This document shows, piece after piece, positions 54,448 to 62,656 of a stretch of DNA of 64,000 bases. The stretch comes from Collimonas fungivorans Ter331 (lineage in GTDB: Bacteria; Pseudomonadota; Gammaproteobacteria; Burkholderiales; Burkholderiaceae_D), in contig NC_015856.1 in assembly GCF_000221045.1 (NCBI RefSeq), forward strand, positions 1,116,001 to 1,180,000. The letters run 5' to 3'. Positions within the stretch are counted from its first letter, which is position 1. Each line of letters begins with the position of its first letter. A program made the translations under genes and the position numbers. Under the pieces are notes generated by a model. That model was not told the DNA's origin. It searched no databases and worked only from the letters and a program-made list of their open reading frames with translations.

Positions 54448-55164
54448 ATGAGTTTCCTATCCCCAGCCCTGCGCCACCAGGCCCGTGTCCTGGCGGCGCA
54501 AACCAGCGCAAATACCGAACCGGGCGGCCCGACGACTGGATCGCACTACGAGCTCCAGTTGTACCAATTGGCCGAAGACCGGCGACGCCTGAAAGCGATT
54601 CAGTCGATCAAAAGCAAGATCGCTTTAAAGGCCAAGCTGCTGCCGAATTACCAAGCCTGGATCGATGGCGTGCTGGCGGCGGGGAAGGGCGGCCAGGACG
54701 ACGTGCTGACTACGCTCCTGGTGTGGCATATCGACGTTGGCGAGTACGAGCGCGCCGTGACGATTGCCCGCTATGCGGTCGGACACAAGATGACCTTGCC
54801 TGACCAATACGACCGGGACATTCCGACGATGTTGTTGGACGAGTTTGCCGGTGCGTATCTCAGCGGCCCGCTCGGGCAGGATGCGGCGCAAGCCGTGCAG
54901 ATCCTCACGGCGATTGCGGATCTGACCAAGGATAGCGACACCCCCGACCAGGCCCGCGCCAAATTATTTAAGGCGCTTGGCTTAGCGCAGCTGGTGTTTG
55001 CGAATGGCGGCGATGACAAGGGTGATTTTTCCCCGTCGCTGGTGGCGGACGCAAAAGCCGCACTTACCCATCTGAAACGCGCTATCGAGCTATTCGATGG
55101 CGTGGGAGCGAAAAAAGACATTGAACGCCTTGAACGTCGCTTAGGTAAAGCGGCGCAAGAATAA
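54448..55164 (+). CDS. M: Terminase small (endonuclease) subunit, P2 gpM family
   Basis: 238 aa (P2 gpM: 247). gpM cuts cos and works with gpP. Family pattern: SPALRHQARVLAAQTSA, YELQLYQLAEDRRRLKAIQS, KAKLLPNYQAWIDGVLAAGK, DDVLTTLLVWHIDVGEYERA and YDRDIPTMLLDEFAGAYLSG. The C-terminal part is helical (DAKAALTHLKRAIELFDGVG). Located between N and L as in P2. Confidence 0.95.
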   Translation: MSFLSPALRHQARVLAAQTSANTEPGGPTTGSHYELQLYQLAEDRRRLKAIQSIKSKIALKAKLLPNYQAWIDGVLAAGKGGQDDVLTTLLVWHIDVGEYERAVTIARYAVGHKMTLPDQYDRDIPTMLLDEFAGAYLSGPLGQDAAQAVQILTAIADLTKDSDTPDQARAKLFKALGLAQLVFANGGDDKGDFSPSLVADAKAALTHLKRAIELFDGVGAKKDIERLERRLGKAAQE

Positions 55165-55257
55165 ACGAGCACCCCCTGGCGCACGGCGGCGCGGGCTGAT
55201 CTCTGACTTGATTGTCCAGTGTGAAGCCCGCCCACCGCCGTTTTTTGAAGAGCCCCT

Positions 55258-55749
55258 ATGAGCTTTATTGCCGTCGAACCATCGACACCCAATAGCAACC
55301 CACCATCGAGCGCGACGACCGTCGAAAACGATGGTTGGTATATCGATATTAATTTGCCGCTTATGCGCGATGCCATGCGCCTGGATGGCACCGTCACGGA
55401 TCCGCGCCTGCGGCAAGCCGTGGTCGCGGCCATCATGCATGTCAATCAGGAACTGGCAGACTGGAAACGCGACCAGATCGCCGCCGGCTATAAAACACTG
55501 GCTGCCGTGCCGGCCGATCATATCGACCGTGAAAGTGTGCTGATTGCCCACTATCGGCGCGCCGTCTACAGCACGGCCAAGGCTGACATGATTGAGCGTT
55601 ACCGCGATATCGACAGCACCGCCTCGTCATTGAGTGATAAAAAAATGATGGAGTGGCTCGATACCGCGCCTAGCGATCAACGCCGTAATGCCCATTGGGC
55701 GATCGCCAACATCATTGGCCGGCCGCACATGACCGTTGAGCTGATCTGA
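55258..55749 (+). CDS. L: Head completion protein, P2 gpL family
   Basis: 163 aa (P2 gpL: 169). gpL completes the head after packaging. Helical protein with GWYIDINLPLMRDAMRLDGT, HVNQELADWKRDQIAAGYKT and RYRDIDSTASSLSDKKMMEW. A 93-bp gap after M precedes it. The stop overlaps the next ATG (X). Confidence 0.92.
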   Translation: MSFIAVEPSTPNSNPPSSATTVENDGWYIDINLPLMRDAMRLDGTVTDPRLRQAVVAAIMHVNQELADWKRDQIAAGYKTLAAVPADHIDRESVLIAHYRRAVYSTAKADMIERYRDIDSTASSLSDKKMMEWLDTAPSDQRRNAHWAIANIIGRPHMTVELI

Positions 55750-55958
55750 TGCAAGTGCGCGCGCAGCAATATGACACGCTAGACCTGTTGTGCTGGCGGC
55801 ATCTTGGCGCTACCGCCAATGTCGTTGAAGCTGCGCTTGAACTGAATCCGGGGCTGGCCGATTGCGGGCCGTATCTGCCGCATGGTCGCCTGGTCACGTT
55901 GCCAGACCCCACGGTCACCCCCACCAAAACTGCCCAGATCGTCCAGCTCTGGGACTAA
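55749..55958 (+). CDS. X: Tail protein X
   Basis: 69 aa (P2 gpX: 67). A LysM-like tail hub protein: VRAQQYDTLDLLCWRHLGAT, VVEAALELNPGLADCGPYLP, HGRLVTLPDP. It starts on the last base of gene L (TGATG overlap). Position between L and the holin genes is the P2 order. Confidence 0.93.
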   Translation: MQVRAQQYDTLDLLCWRHLGATANVVEAALELNPGLADCGPYLPHGRLVTLPDPTVTPTKTAQIVQLWD

Positions 55959-55973
55959 CCGCGAGAACCTACT

Positions 55974-56330
55974 ATGGCAGAACCCAGCACCGCTACGCTT
56001 CTCGTTACCACCGCCGCCGGCATTGGCCTGTCGTCGCTGTTCCCCGGCATCGACGGCAATGCCTTGATCGGTGCCTTTGCCGGCGCTGCGCTGGTGGCGA
56101 TTTCCAGCAAGAACTTGCCAGTCATGCAGCGACTGGCCTATATGGTCATCTCGCTGGCGGTTGGCTACCTGGCCGCACCAGAGGTCATCAATAATAGCCC
56201 GCTCAAGCAGTCCGGCGTTGCGGCCTTCTTCGCGTCAGCCGGCGTCATCGCGCTGACGTTGCACGGCATCGATCTGATTAAGACGATCGAACTGCCCGAC
56301 TGGATCCGCAAAGGAGGCCGCAATGAATAA
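55974..56330 (+). CDS. Phage holin-like membrane protein
   Basis: 118 aa with three hydrophobic segments (TLLVTTAAGIGLSSLFPGID; NALIGAFAGAALVAISSKNL; VGYLAAPEVINNSPL then GVAAFFASAGVIALTLHG). Short acidic N-terminus, charged C-terminus ending in KGGRNE. Together with the next gene it forms the lysis switch; one may be holin and the other antiholin. It overlaps the next start by 8 bp. Confidence 0.85.
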   Translation: MAEPSTATLLVTTAAGIGLSSLFPGIDGNALIGAFAGAALVAISSKNLPVMQRLAYMVISLAVGYLAAPEVINNSPLKQSGVAAFFASAGVIALTLHGIDLIKTIELPDWIRKGGRNE

Positions 56331-56592
56331 GCTGCTTACCGTCATCGCAGTACTCAGCTACGCCATGACCTGCATGCAGTTGCTGTGCTACCGGCGTGGC
56401 TATGCAAACTACCGGATCCACATATCGCTGGTGGCCTGGCTGCTGATCGTCTTTACCGGCACCTGCGCCCTGGAGATCTTGCTCGGCACCGCTCGTACCT
56501 CATTCGGTCAAGCCGGTATCGCTTTTACCTTGTGCGTCTTGGTCTATCGCGCCCGGGGCAACGTCGCCAACATCATCAGAGGGAATTTATGA
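56323..56592 (+). CDS. Second phage holin, three-helix type
   Basis: 89 aa with three predicted membrane helices (LLTVIAVLSYAMTCMQLLCY; SLVAWLLIVFTGTCALEILL; FGQAGIAFTLCVLVYRARG). It matches the small 3-TM holin class often paired with a second holin in P2-like phages. It overlaps the upstream holin and its stop overlaps the endolysin ATG (ATGA). Confidence 0.83.
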   Translation: MNKLLTVIAVLSYAMTCMQLLCYRRGYANYRIHISLVAWLLIVFTGTCALEILLGTARTSFGQAGIAFTLCVLVYRARGNVANIIRGNL

Positions 56593-57044
56593 CTGCAATC
56601 ACCGAGCATTTCACACTGGAAGAATTTACGCGCAGTGACAAGGCGCGGATCTTGGGCATAGACAACACGCCCGTGCCGGCTGTGGTGGCAAACCTACGGC
56701 GCCTGGCCCGCTTTAACGAACTGGTGCGGCTTGAGTTGGGGAGTGCCGCCATGGTGATCTCCAGCGGCTACCGCTGCCCGGCGCTTAACCGTGCCGTAGG
56801 CGGTGCCAGCAACAGCGCGCACCTGGATGGCTTGGCGAATGACTTTACGGCCCCTGCGTTCGGTACGCCGATGGACATCTGCCAAAAGATCGAGAAATCC
56901 TATCTGCAATTCGATCAGCTTATTTACGAGCGCGCCGGATCCGCGATCTGGGTTCACCTGGGCATTGCAGCAGAGGGCGTTAAGCCCCGCCGCCAGGTGC
57001 TGACCATTGACAGCAAGGGAACCCGGGTAGGGCTATGGAATTGA
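56589..57044 (+). CDS. Endolysin, M15-type peptidase
   Basis: 151 aa from ATG 56589. Zn-dependent D-Ala-D-Ala peptidase family M15 (PF08291 type), cutting peptidoglycan cross-links. Zinc ligand region: SSGYRCPALNRAVGGASNSA then H-L-D-G-L-A-N-D-F, and the second histidine in WVHLGI. No signal peptide or membrane anchor, so release depends on the holins. Overlaps the Rz gene by 10 bp. Confidence 0.9.
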   Translation: MTAITEHFTLEEFTRSDKARILGIDNTPVPAVVANLRRLARFNELVRLELGSAAMVISSGYRCPALNRAVGGASNSAHLDGLANDFTAPAFGTPMDICQKIEKSYLQFDQLIYERAGSAIWVHLGIAAEGVKPRRQVLTIDSKGTRVGLWN

Positions 57045-57457
57045 TCGTCAAAAGCCTGATCACGGCGCTTCTTGTCGGCGTCCTGGGCGTCGTGATCTGG
57101 ATCCAGCGCGACGCCCTGATTGCCGAGAAGGCCCGCACGGATCGAGCCGAACAGGCTATCTCTGACAAAGATGACGCCATTAAATCCCTGACCGAGGCCG
57201 CAAAAAAAAATAAGGTTTCGTTGAGCAAGCTGCAAGCCGACAGGGAAGGGATCGCCGCCACACTTACCGAACGGGAACGCACAATTGAGAACCTACAACA
57301 TGAAAATGCAGCGATTCGCAGCTGGGCCGATACTCCTTTGCCTGATGCTATTGCCGGGATGCGCGACCACGCGGCCATCACCGGGGCAGACGATTACCGT
57401 CAGCGAATGCCCGCCAGTAACACGATGCAGCCTACCGGCGGCCGCGCCGAAGACTAA
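57035..57457 (+). CDS. Rz-like i-spanin
   Basis: 140 aa with an N-terminal inner-membrane anchor (LIVKSLITALLVGVLGVVIW) and a coiled-coil periplasmic part (DKDDAIKSLTEAAKKNKVSL). Spanins fuse the inner and outer membranes in the last step of lysis. The Rz1 gene is nested in its 3' part in another frame, as in P2 lysB/lysC. Confidence 0.88.
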   Translation: MELIVKSLITALLVGVLGVVIWIQRDALIAEKARTDRAEQAISDKDDAIKSLTEAAKKNKVSLSKLQADREGIAATLTERERTIENLQHENAAIRSWADTPLPDAIAGMRDHAAITGADDYRQRMPASNTMQPTGGRAED

Positions 57458-57578
57458 CGGCGCGCTCAATCTCGCCCTGGAGCGTACCGAGGCGGCTTGG
57501 GCGACCTGCGCCGCTCAGGTTGACATGACTTACAACTGCCAACAGGAGTCCAGCCGTGTACAAGCCAAAAAGCCTTAG
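57300..57578 (+). CDS. Rz1-like o-spanin lipoprotein
   Basis: 92 aa from ATG 57300. Signal peptide with lipobox LMLLPGC (lipidated Cys), then a short Pro/Thr-rich mature part. It is encoded in a different frame, mostly inside the Rz gene, and extends 120 bp beyond it. It also overlaps the GTG of gene R. Confidence 0.87.
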   Translation: MKMQRFAAGPILLCLMLLPGCATTRPSPGQTITVSECPPVTRCSLPAAAPKTNGALNLALERTEAAWATCAAQVDMTYNCQQESSRVQAKKP

Positions 57579-58044
57579 AGCGCACCTGGGCGCGGCGAAC
57601 CCGGATCTAAAGCGGGATCCGGAAAACTTTGTGGTGTACGGCGACGAAGGGCATGTTGTCGCTGTCGGCACCGGCTCCCTGTCGTTCGAGTATCGTTACA
57701 AGCTCAACGTAATTATTACCGACTACCCAGGGGACGCCGACGCCATCATGGTGCCGCTATTGGCCTGGGTAGCGGTGCATCAGCCGGACATACTTGGTAA
57801 TCCGGAACTGCGTAAAACCGGCTTCAGTTTCGAGATCGATTTCAATAATCATGTAACGGTCGATCTGTCTATCAAACTGGATTTGACCGAACGTGTAGTG
57901 GTAAAGCGCGGCGCTGCCGGCCGGCTCGACGTACGGCACTTGGTTGAGCCCCTGCCCACGCCGGAATATACCGACGATTTCTGGACCCTGTATGCAGGGG
58001 ATTCTTTGATCGCTGAATGGCATACACCGAAGGATACGCAATGA
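57556..58044 (+). CDS. R: Tail completion protein, P2 gpR family
   Basis: 162 aa from GTG 57556 (P2 gpR: 155). Family pattern: MYKPKSLRAHLGAANPDLKR, YRYKLNVIITDYPGDADAIM, VPLLAWVAVHQPDILGNPEL. gpR completes the tail tube end. Its stop overlaps the S start (ATGA). Confidence 0.93.
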   Translation: MYKPKSLRAHLGAANPDLKRDPENFVVYGDEGHVVAVGTGSLSFEYRYKLNVIITDYPGDADAIMVPLLAWVAVHQPDILGNPELRKTGFSFEIDFNNHVTVDLSIKLDLTERVVVKRGAAGRLDVRHLVEPLPTPEYTDDFWTLYAGDSLIAEWHTPKDTQ

Positions 58045-58511
58045 CGGAAAATCTGCGCGCCGTGGAGATGTGGGTCGGTGGTCTACTGACCAGGTTGCAG
58101 CCAGCGCAACGCCGCGCGTTAAATCGCAAGATAGCTCAGGATCTGCGGCGCAGCCAGGCGCAACGTATTGCCAGCCAGCACACACCGGACGGTGCGATGT
58201 ACACGGCACGCAAAAAACGCAAAGATCTGCGCGGGAAGAAGGGGAGAATAAAGCGTCAAAAGGCGGCGATGTTTGAGAAGCTGCGTATTACAAAAAACCT
58301 CAAAACTCAGCAGGACGAAAACCAGATATCGATAGGGTTCTTTGGTCGGGTCGCCCGCATCGCGCGGGTGCACCAGGAGGGATTGAAAGATCGGGTGTCA
58401 AAAAAAGGGCCGGAATATCTATATCCGGCCCGACCATTACTTGGTTTTAGTAAGACTGATCAATCGTTGATACGTAATTCATTGTTTCGACATTTAAGTG
58501 GATATGAGTAA
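58041..58511 (+). CDS. S: Tail completion protein, P2 gpS family
   Basis: 156 aa from ATG 58041 (P2 gpS: 150). A basic, helical protein: VEMWVGGLLTRLQPAQRRAL, RKIAQDLRRSQAQRIASQHT, PDGAMYTARKKRKDLRGKKG, RVARIARVHQEGLKDRVSKK. It ends the lysis/R-S cluster; in P2 the next gene is V, but here a 3.1-kb insert follows. Confidence 0.93.
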   Translation: MTENLRAVEMWVGGLLTRLQPAQRRALNRKIAQDLRRSQAQRIASQHTPDGAMYTARKKRKDLRGKKGRIKRQKAAMFEKLRITKNLKTQQDENQISIGFFGRVARIARVHQEGLKDRVSKKGPEYLYPARPLLGFSKTDQSLIRNSLFRHLSGYE

Positions 58512-58663
58512 CGTAGTGTGTACCAATCCTACGATGATGTGCACCAGCTAAATTTCACTTGGCAGAAACGACGAATAGGCAGCAGTGACGGCAGCTTCAC
58601 CTAGATGGCATGACTGTGAAAGTACAGAGGCCTGGAGCATGTACTCTACTTGATGAGATCATC

Positions 58664-59647
58664 TCATGGTTGAATTTTTCCCGGTGCCTTTATCGTTGCT
58701 GTTCGGTCTTCAGTCGCGGAGCGTTCGAATGCTAGTCGTGCCGAATTGACGGCAACCGTCATATCGTGTATCTCTTTACTCAACGCTTCTGAATGCCCAA
58801 CCGTTTCGCTTGTTACGTGTCCGGCGTCCATTATTGTATAGATCGAAAATAGTGAGGAAACTATAAACGTGAGGCCGGATATCCAGATGCCGATAGTTGC
58901 GAATTTCATTGATTGCGCAGCACGTTTTTCTGCCTGTGCCGACGCTGCAATTGAATCCTCTTGCATTTTTAGAGCAGTGGAATTCATACTTTGAATGAGT
59001 TCGGCACACATCGCAAAAACTGGCCGCATTTGCTCTACATTTTCCAATAGCGTTTCCAGGGCTTCATTAGTCCGCTGAATGGGGCTCGATGAAGGAATGT
59101 AGAGCGACTCGATAGGTGGCCGCGATAGGTTTCGAAAATTTCCGATTGCCTCGCCAAGTCTCGTGGAAACGCCACTATTAAATTCCATTGCCTTCATCGT
59201 TGCGCTACTAAAGGGACTTTTTCTAATTTCTTCGAATTGTTGTGCGATCCGTCTTTCGTCTGAGAGTTTTGATTTGTTAATTTCTGAAATAAGGAAATCT
59301 ACGCCAGACGGCCCCCCATCAACGGGACCTCGGGTCCCGTCACTGTTGCTCGTGAAATAACGCTGGGCGAGTCTCTCTGAGAACGTGCCAAGTTCTGCCA
59401 AGGTGATTTCCTCGACTTCGGTTTCTGCAAGGGATGGCCATTCGCTCCAGGTACCTGTCGCTGCATCACCAGTCTTTTTTCGAGCAGTATGGATTAGCGC
59501 TTGCTGAGCCAATTGACGGCCATCGGCATCCGGCATAGCAGCGTCGATTTGGAGCTTCTCGTTAAAATCACTTTCCATCGGGCCAATTCGCAACGTCCCC
59601 AGATTCGCTGTCTGCAAATCGAAATCAAAAATATGCGCTAAATCCAT
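58664..59647 (-). CDS. Unknown membrane-anchored protein (prophage cargo)
   Basis: 327 aa, family not recognised. Residues 1-110 are soluble. Residues ~190-245 are a helical/coiled region (LETLLENVEQMRPVFAMCAE). One membrane segment is at about 248-272 (FATIGIWISGLTFIVSSLFS), then a short helical tail. Coding is AT-richer than the capsid genes and on the opposite strand, so it is a moron-type insert. Role unknown. Confidence 0.6.
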   Translation of the reverse strand: MDLAHIFDFDLQTANLGTLRIGPMESDFNEKLQIDAAMPDADGRQLAQQALIHTARKKTGDAATGTWSEWPSLAETEVEEITLAELGTFSERLAQRYFTSNSDGTRGPVDGGPSGVDFLISEINKSKLSDERRIAQQFEEIRKSPFSSATMKAMEFNSGVSTRLGEAIGNFRNLSRPPIESLYIPSSSPIQRTNEALETLLENVEQMRPVFAMCAELIQSMNSTALKMQEDSIAASAQAEKRAAQSMKFATIGIWISGLTFIVSSLFSIYTIMDAGHVTSETVGHSEALSKEIHDMTVAVNSARLAFERSATEDRTATIKAPGKIQP

Positions 59648-59741
59648 GTAATTTCCATATTAATTAGTCAAACAGTTGAAGGATCTAATTCAATAAGATT
59701 CCCGCGTATTCTTGCTAGGCAGAGACGCCATTATCTTGCAA

Positions 59742-60347
59742 CTACTTTGCATGTTCGATAACAATATCGCGAAACATCAATGGTTTTTCCCGGTAAAGTT
59801 TTTTTAAGCCATCAATGCAGCGGTCTTCGCGCGTTTTTCCGTCCAAAGCATCGATTGTGGCATCCGTCATGGTGGCTCCGGGACCGAAATACATAGCTTT
59901 TTGCGCTGCACTTATGCTGCCCAAGGTGTCGACACTTCCCTGGATTGCACATGCGAATATCATCGCCTCTGCCACCTTTCGAGACGTAGGTGAGAGTTCC
60001 CAGGGATTCCCATTTGCAGTTGCCAATACCACAATCGGCACCAATTCACTTTGGATCTGTTGTCTTTCGATATCGAAGCCACGGGTTTCGAAGACAACCG
60101 CAAAAATTGAAAGTCCTCCGGATATCGCTGCGCAGATATACCATGGCCACCATTCCCGTATACCCCATCCAAATAGGACTGTAGTTGCTGTTAGGCCGCC
60201 AGCAAGAAGGATGGCCGCGGCGCTAATATATCCTCCATTTATAATAAAACCGACACAGTAATAGCAACCCAGAAGAAATATTGCCAACGCTATACTGGCT
60301 TTCAGTTTCAGTTTCAGATTCATATTGATCGACCTTTGACGATTCAT
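59742..60347 (-). CDS. Unknown membrane protein (prophage cargo)
   Basis: 201 aa, ATG 60347. Three to four membrane segments in the first 90 residues (LKASIALAIFLLGCYYCVGF; AAAILLAGGLTATTVLFGWG; WYICAAISGGLSIFAVVF). The C-terminal half is soluble (TSRKVAEAMIFACAIQGSVD; GKTREDRCIDGLKKLYREKP). It may be cotranscribed with the gene at 58664, 94 bp downstream. A dyad TTTCCC-TGC-GGGAAA lies just upstream at 60360. Function unknown. Confidence 0.6.
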   Translation of the reverse strand: MNRQRSINMNLKLKLKASIALAIFLLGCYYCVGFIINGGYISAAAILLAGGLTATTVLFGWGIREWWPWYICAAISGGLSIFAVVFETRGFDIERQQIQSELVPIVVLATANGNPWELSPTSRKVAEAMIFACAIQGSVDTLGSISAAQKAMYFGPGATMTDATIDALDGKTREDRCIDGLKKLYREKPLMFRDIVIEHAK

Positions 60348-60456
60348 TGACGGTTGAATATTTTCCCTGCGGGAAACTATTTAACTATATATCAAAAGAA
60401 CAAGATTTGATCTGCTGAAATGGTACTTAAATGGTACTTACTTTTCTTTGCATTCC

Positions 60457-61263
60457 CTAAAAAAGCTGCGTCACCACATCTGCATCCCAGTTGGTAATCA
60501 CCAGCTCTTTGCTGACGCCTGGCTGCCCATGGGTGCTCCCGATGCTGTATTTGATGTCTAGTCCCATCATCGTAAAACCGTCGAACACCCTGCGAATGTC
60601 TGGATGGTCATTGATCGATACCATTACTTTCCCTTTGCAGGTCCGCATGAATTCGGCCATCTGTTCGTATTGTTCGAACCCAAAATCCACGCCGTAACCC
60701 TCGGTCTCCTAGTAGGGAGGATCAAGATAAAAGAACGAGTGGGGCCGGTCATATCGTTTCATGCATTCCAACCAGGGTAGGTTTTCCACATAGGTGCCTG
60801 CCAGGCGCAAATGTGCGGCACTCAGATTTTCTTCAATTCGACACAGATTAATCGCTGGTCCGGTGGTGGCGGTACCGAAATGCTGGCCCACGACCTTGCC
60901 GCTGAATGCGTGTTGCTGCAGATAGTAGAAGCGGGCGGCGCGTTGAATGTCGGTCAGGGTCTCCGAATTTACGGCTTGCTGCCATTTGAAGATTTGCCGG
61001 CTGCTAATCGCCCACTTGAACTGCCGCACGAATTCCTCCGTGTGGTGTTGTACAACCCGATACAGGTTGACCAGGTCGCCATTGATGTCGTTGATGACCT
61101 CGGTGTGTGCTGGTACCGGTCGCAGGAAATATAGGGCGGCACCGCCGCAGAACACCTCGACGTAACATTCATGCGGCGGAAACAATGGGATGAGTTTGTC
61201 AGCCAGGCGGCGTTTTCCTCCCAGCCAGGGAATGATTGGATTTGCTTGCACGTGTTTCTCCAT
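60457..61263 (-). pseudogene. Phage DNA adenine methylase (D12 class), interrupted by an amber codon
   Basis: The two frames 60709-61263 and 60457-60690 are the same reading frame, split by one TAG at 60709-60711. N-terminal part: IPWLGGKRRLADKLIPLFPP (SAM-binding), YVEVFCGGAALYFLRP and the catalytic FFYLDPPY. The stop replaces the codon right after DPPY, where Trp (TGG) is usual, then the sequence resumes with ETEGYG and DFGFEQYEQMAEFMRTCKGK. A single G-to-A change would explain it. The first product would lack the C-terminal part. It lies behind the Com-like gene, which overlaps its start. Confidence 0.88.
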
Positions 61264-61408
61264 AGTCAGATGCTCGATGGCATGCGGATATGGGGCGCGT
61301 GGCTCTCAGGTGGTTTAATGTGCCGCAACGTGGGCATTTAATGACCAGAGTGATGTATTCACCCTCGCCAAGTTTTCGGGAGCAGCTCCCGCAGCGGATT
61401 TCCGACAT
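61199..61408 (-). CDS. Com-like zinc-finger translational regulator
   Basis: 69 aa with two Cys pairs: IRCGSCSRKLGEG and VIKCPRCGTLNHLR, the Com family pattern of phage Mu. Mu Com binds mRNA and allows translation of the mom modification gene. Here it overlaps the start of the adenine methylase gene by 65 bp, replacing mom. The start at 61408 is an ATG. The regulatory role is by family analogy. Confidence 0.82.
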   Translation of the reverse strand: MSEIRCGSCSRKLGEGEYITLVIKCPRCGTLNHLRATRPISACHRASDYGETRASKSNHSLAGRKTPPG

Positions 61409-61588
61409 ATCGTAGCGATTACAAATGTGATAGCCTTCGGGTCGCCTGATCAGGTGGCGCGGCCTTGGGCCAAACTTGCAGCTACTTCTGCCGGTACGGT
61501 GGCGTGGTCGATGTTAGCGCATCGACCGCGTCGCCGCGTCTAAGGCTGCACTTTCTCACGCGCGCACGTACAGTGAAATATCGACAGA
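61409..61588. other. Non-coding gap between com and the V operator
   Basis: About 180 bp without a gene. It presumably carries the leftward promoter of com and the boundary of the S-V insert; no clear repeat at the boundary was seen. Confidence 0.4.
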
Positions 61589-61619
61589 GTTGATAACCAG
61601 CTTATCAACCCTCTGCTTG
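61589..61619 (+). promoter_or_regulatory. Candidate late-activator operator before gene V
   Basis: GTTGATAA (61589-61596), CCAGC, TTATCAAC (61602-61609), then CTCTGCTTG (61611-61619). It repeats the dyad at 52434 with the same downstream CTCTGCTTG. V starts 28 bp further on. P2 has a late promoter at this place. Confidence 0.72.
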
Positions 61620-61646
61620 ATGCGCTAGCTACAGCAACACGGCAAC

Positions 61647-62315
61647 ATGCAATGCATGACCGCCGACCTCTCCACTGACCTTTCTGAACTGCTGCGCTTA
61701 ATCCTGAACATGATTCGGGTTGGCTCTGTGATCGAACTCGATTACGACGCAAAGCTCGTGCGTGTTCAGGTTGGCAAGAACACGCCTACCTGGCGGCCTT
61801 GGGCAGTCCATCGCGCGGGCGATGCGCAGACTTGGTGGCCGCCATCCATTGGCGAACAAGTGATTCTGCTTTCGCCGGAGGGAAATTTCGATAACGCTGT
61901 GATTCTGCCGGCGATGTATTCCGATCAATTCCAGCCACCTTCAAACAATCCAGCGCACCACACGACGCGCTACAAAGATGGCGCTGTTATCCAATATGAC
62001 AGCGCGGCGCATGCCTTAACCGCGATCCTGCCCGACGGCACAAGCGTTTCTGCCGTGCCTGGCACGGTGACATCGAACGCCGAGGATACGATTTGTACCG
62101 GCAATCTGACCGTTAAAAAGAACCTGACCGTCAACGGCTTCGCGGCCCTTAATGCTGGCATGAACGTCAAGGCCGGCAAGGGTGGGGGTGCCGCAGCCAT
62201 GGTGGAAGGTGTCATGCAAGCCACGGTCGACGTGATCGCCAAAGCGGTCAGTTTGATTGGTCATAAGCACGGCGGCGTGAAGCAGGGCAACGATGAATCG
62301 GACGTGCCTAAATGA
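61647..62315 (+). CDS. V: Baseplate spike protein, P2 gpV family
   Basis: 222 aa (P2 gpV: 211); ATG 61656 is an alternative start. Family pattern: LLRLILNMIRVGSVIELDYD, WAVHRAGDAQTWWPPSIGEQ, VILLSPEGNFDNAVILPAMY. The C-terminal part is the beta-helix tip that pierces the outer membrane (NLTVKKNLTVNGFAALNAGM) and ends with the HKHGGVKQG metal-binding motif (H-x-H). First gene of the baseplate operon. Confidence 0.95.
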   Translation: MQCMTADLSTDLSELLRLILNMIRVGSVIELDYDAKLVRVQVGKNTPTWRPWAVHRAGDAQTWWPPSIGEQVILLSPEGNFDNAVILPAMYSDQFQPPSNNPAHHTTRYKDGAVIQYDSAAHALTAILPDGTSVSAVPGTVTSNAEDTICTGNLTVKKNLTVNGFAALNAGMNVKAGKGGGAAAMVEGVMQATVDVIAKAVSLIGHKHGGVKQGNDESDVPK

Positions 62316-62656
62316 CCGGCATGAACGCAAGCAATGGTCGCGCTATGTCCGGCCTGGCACATATTCGGCAATCGCTGGCCGATATCCTGACGACGCCTAT
62401 CGGCAGCCGTGTCATGCGTCGAGCCTACGGGTCCGAAGTGCCTGAGTTGATCGATCAGCCCTTGAACGGTGCCACCGTGCTGCGCATCTATGCGGCTACC
62501 GCGCACGCCGTCATGTTGTGGGAACCCCGCATTGCGTTGACTGGCGTGCAGCTTGAACGCGGCCAGGCCGGGCAAGCTTTGCTGATCCTGGATGGCGTGA
62601 CGAATGAGCAGAGTATCCAATTGGCCGTGCCGGTGGGTTCTGGAGTCAGTGCATGA
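62312..62656 (+). CDS. W: Baseplate protein W, P2 gpW family
   Basis: 114 aa (P2 gpW: 115), a gp25-like wedge protein: HIRQSLADILTTPIGSRVMR, RRAYGSEVPELIDQPLNGAT, MLWEPRIALTGVQL. Start overlaps the V stop (ATGA), stop overlaps the J start. Confidence 0.95.
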   Translation: MTGMNASNGRAMSGLAHIRQSLADILTTPIGSRVMRRAYGSEVPELIDQPLNGATVLRIYAATAHAVMLWEPRIALTGVQLERGQAGQALLILDGVTNEQSIQLAVPVGSGVSA

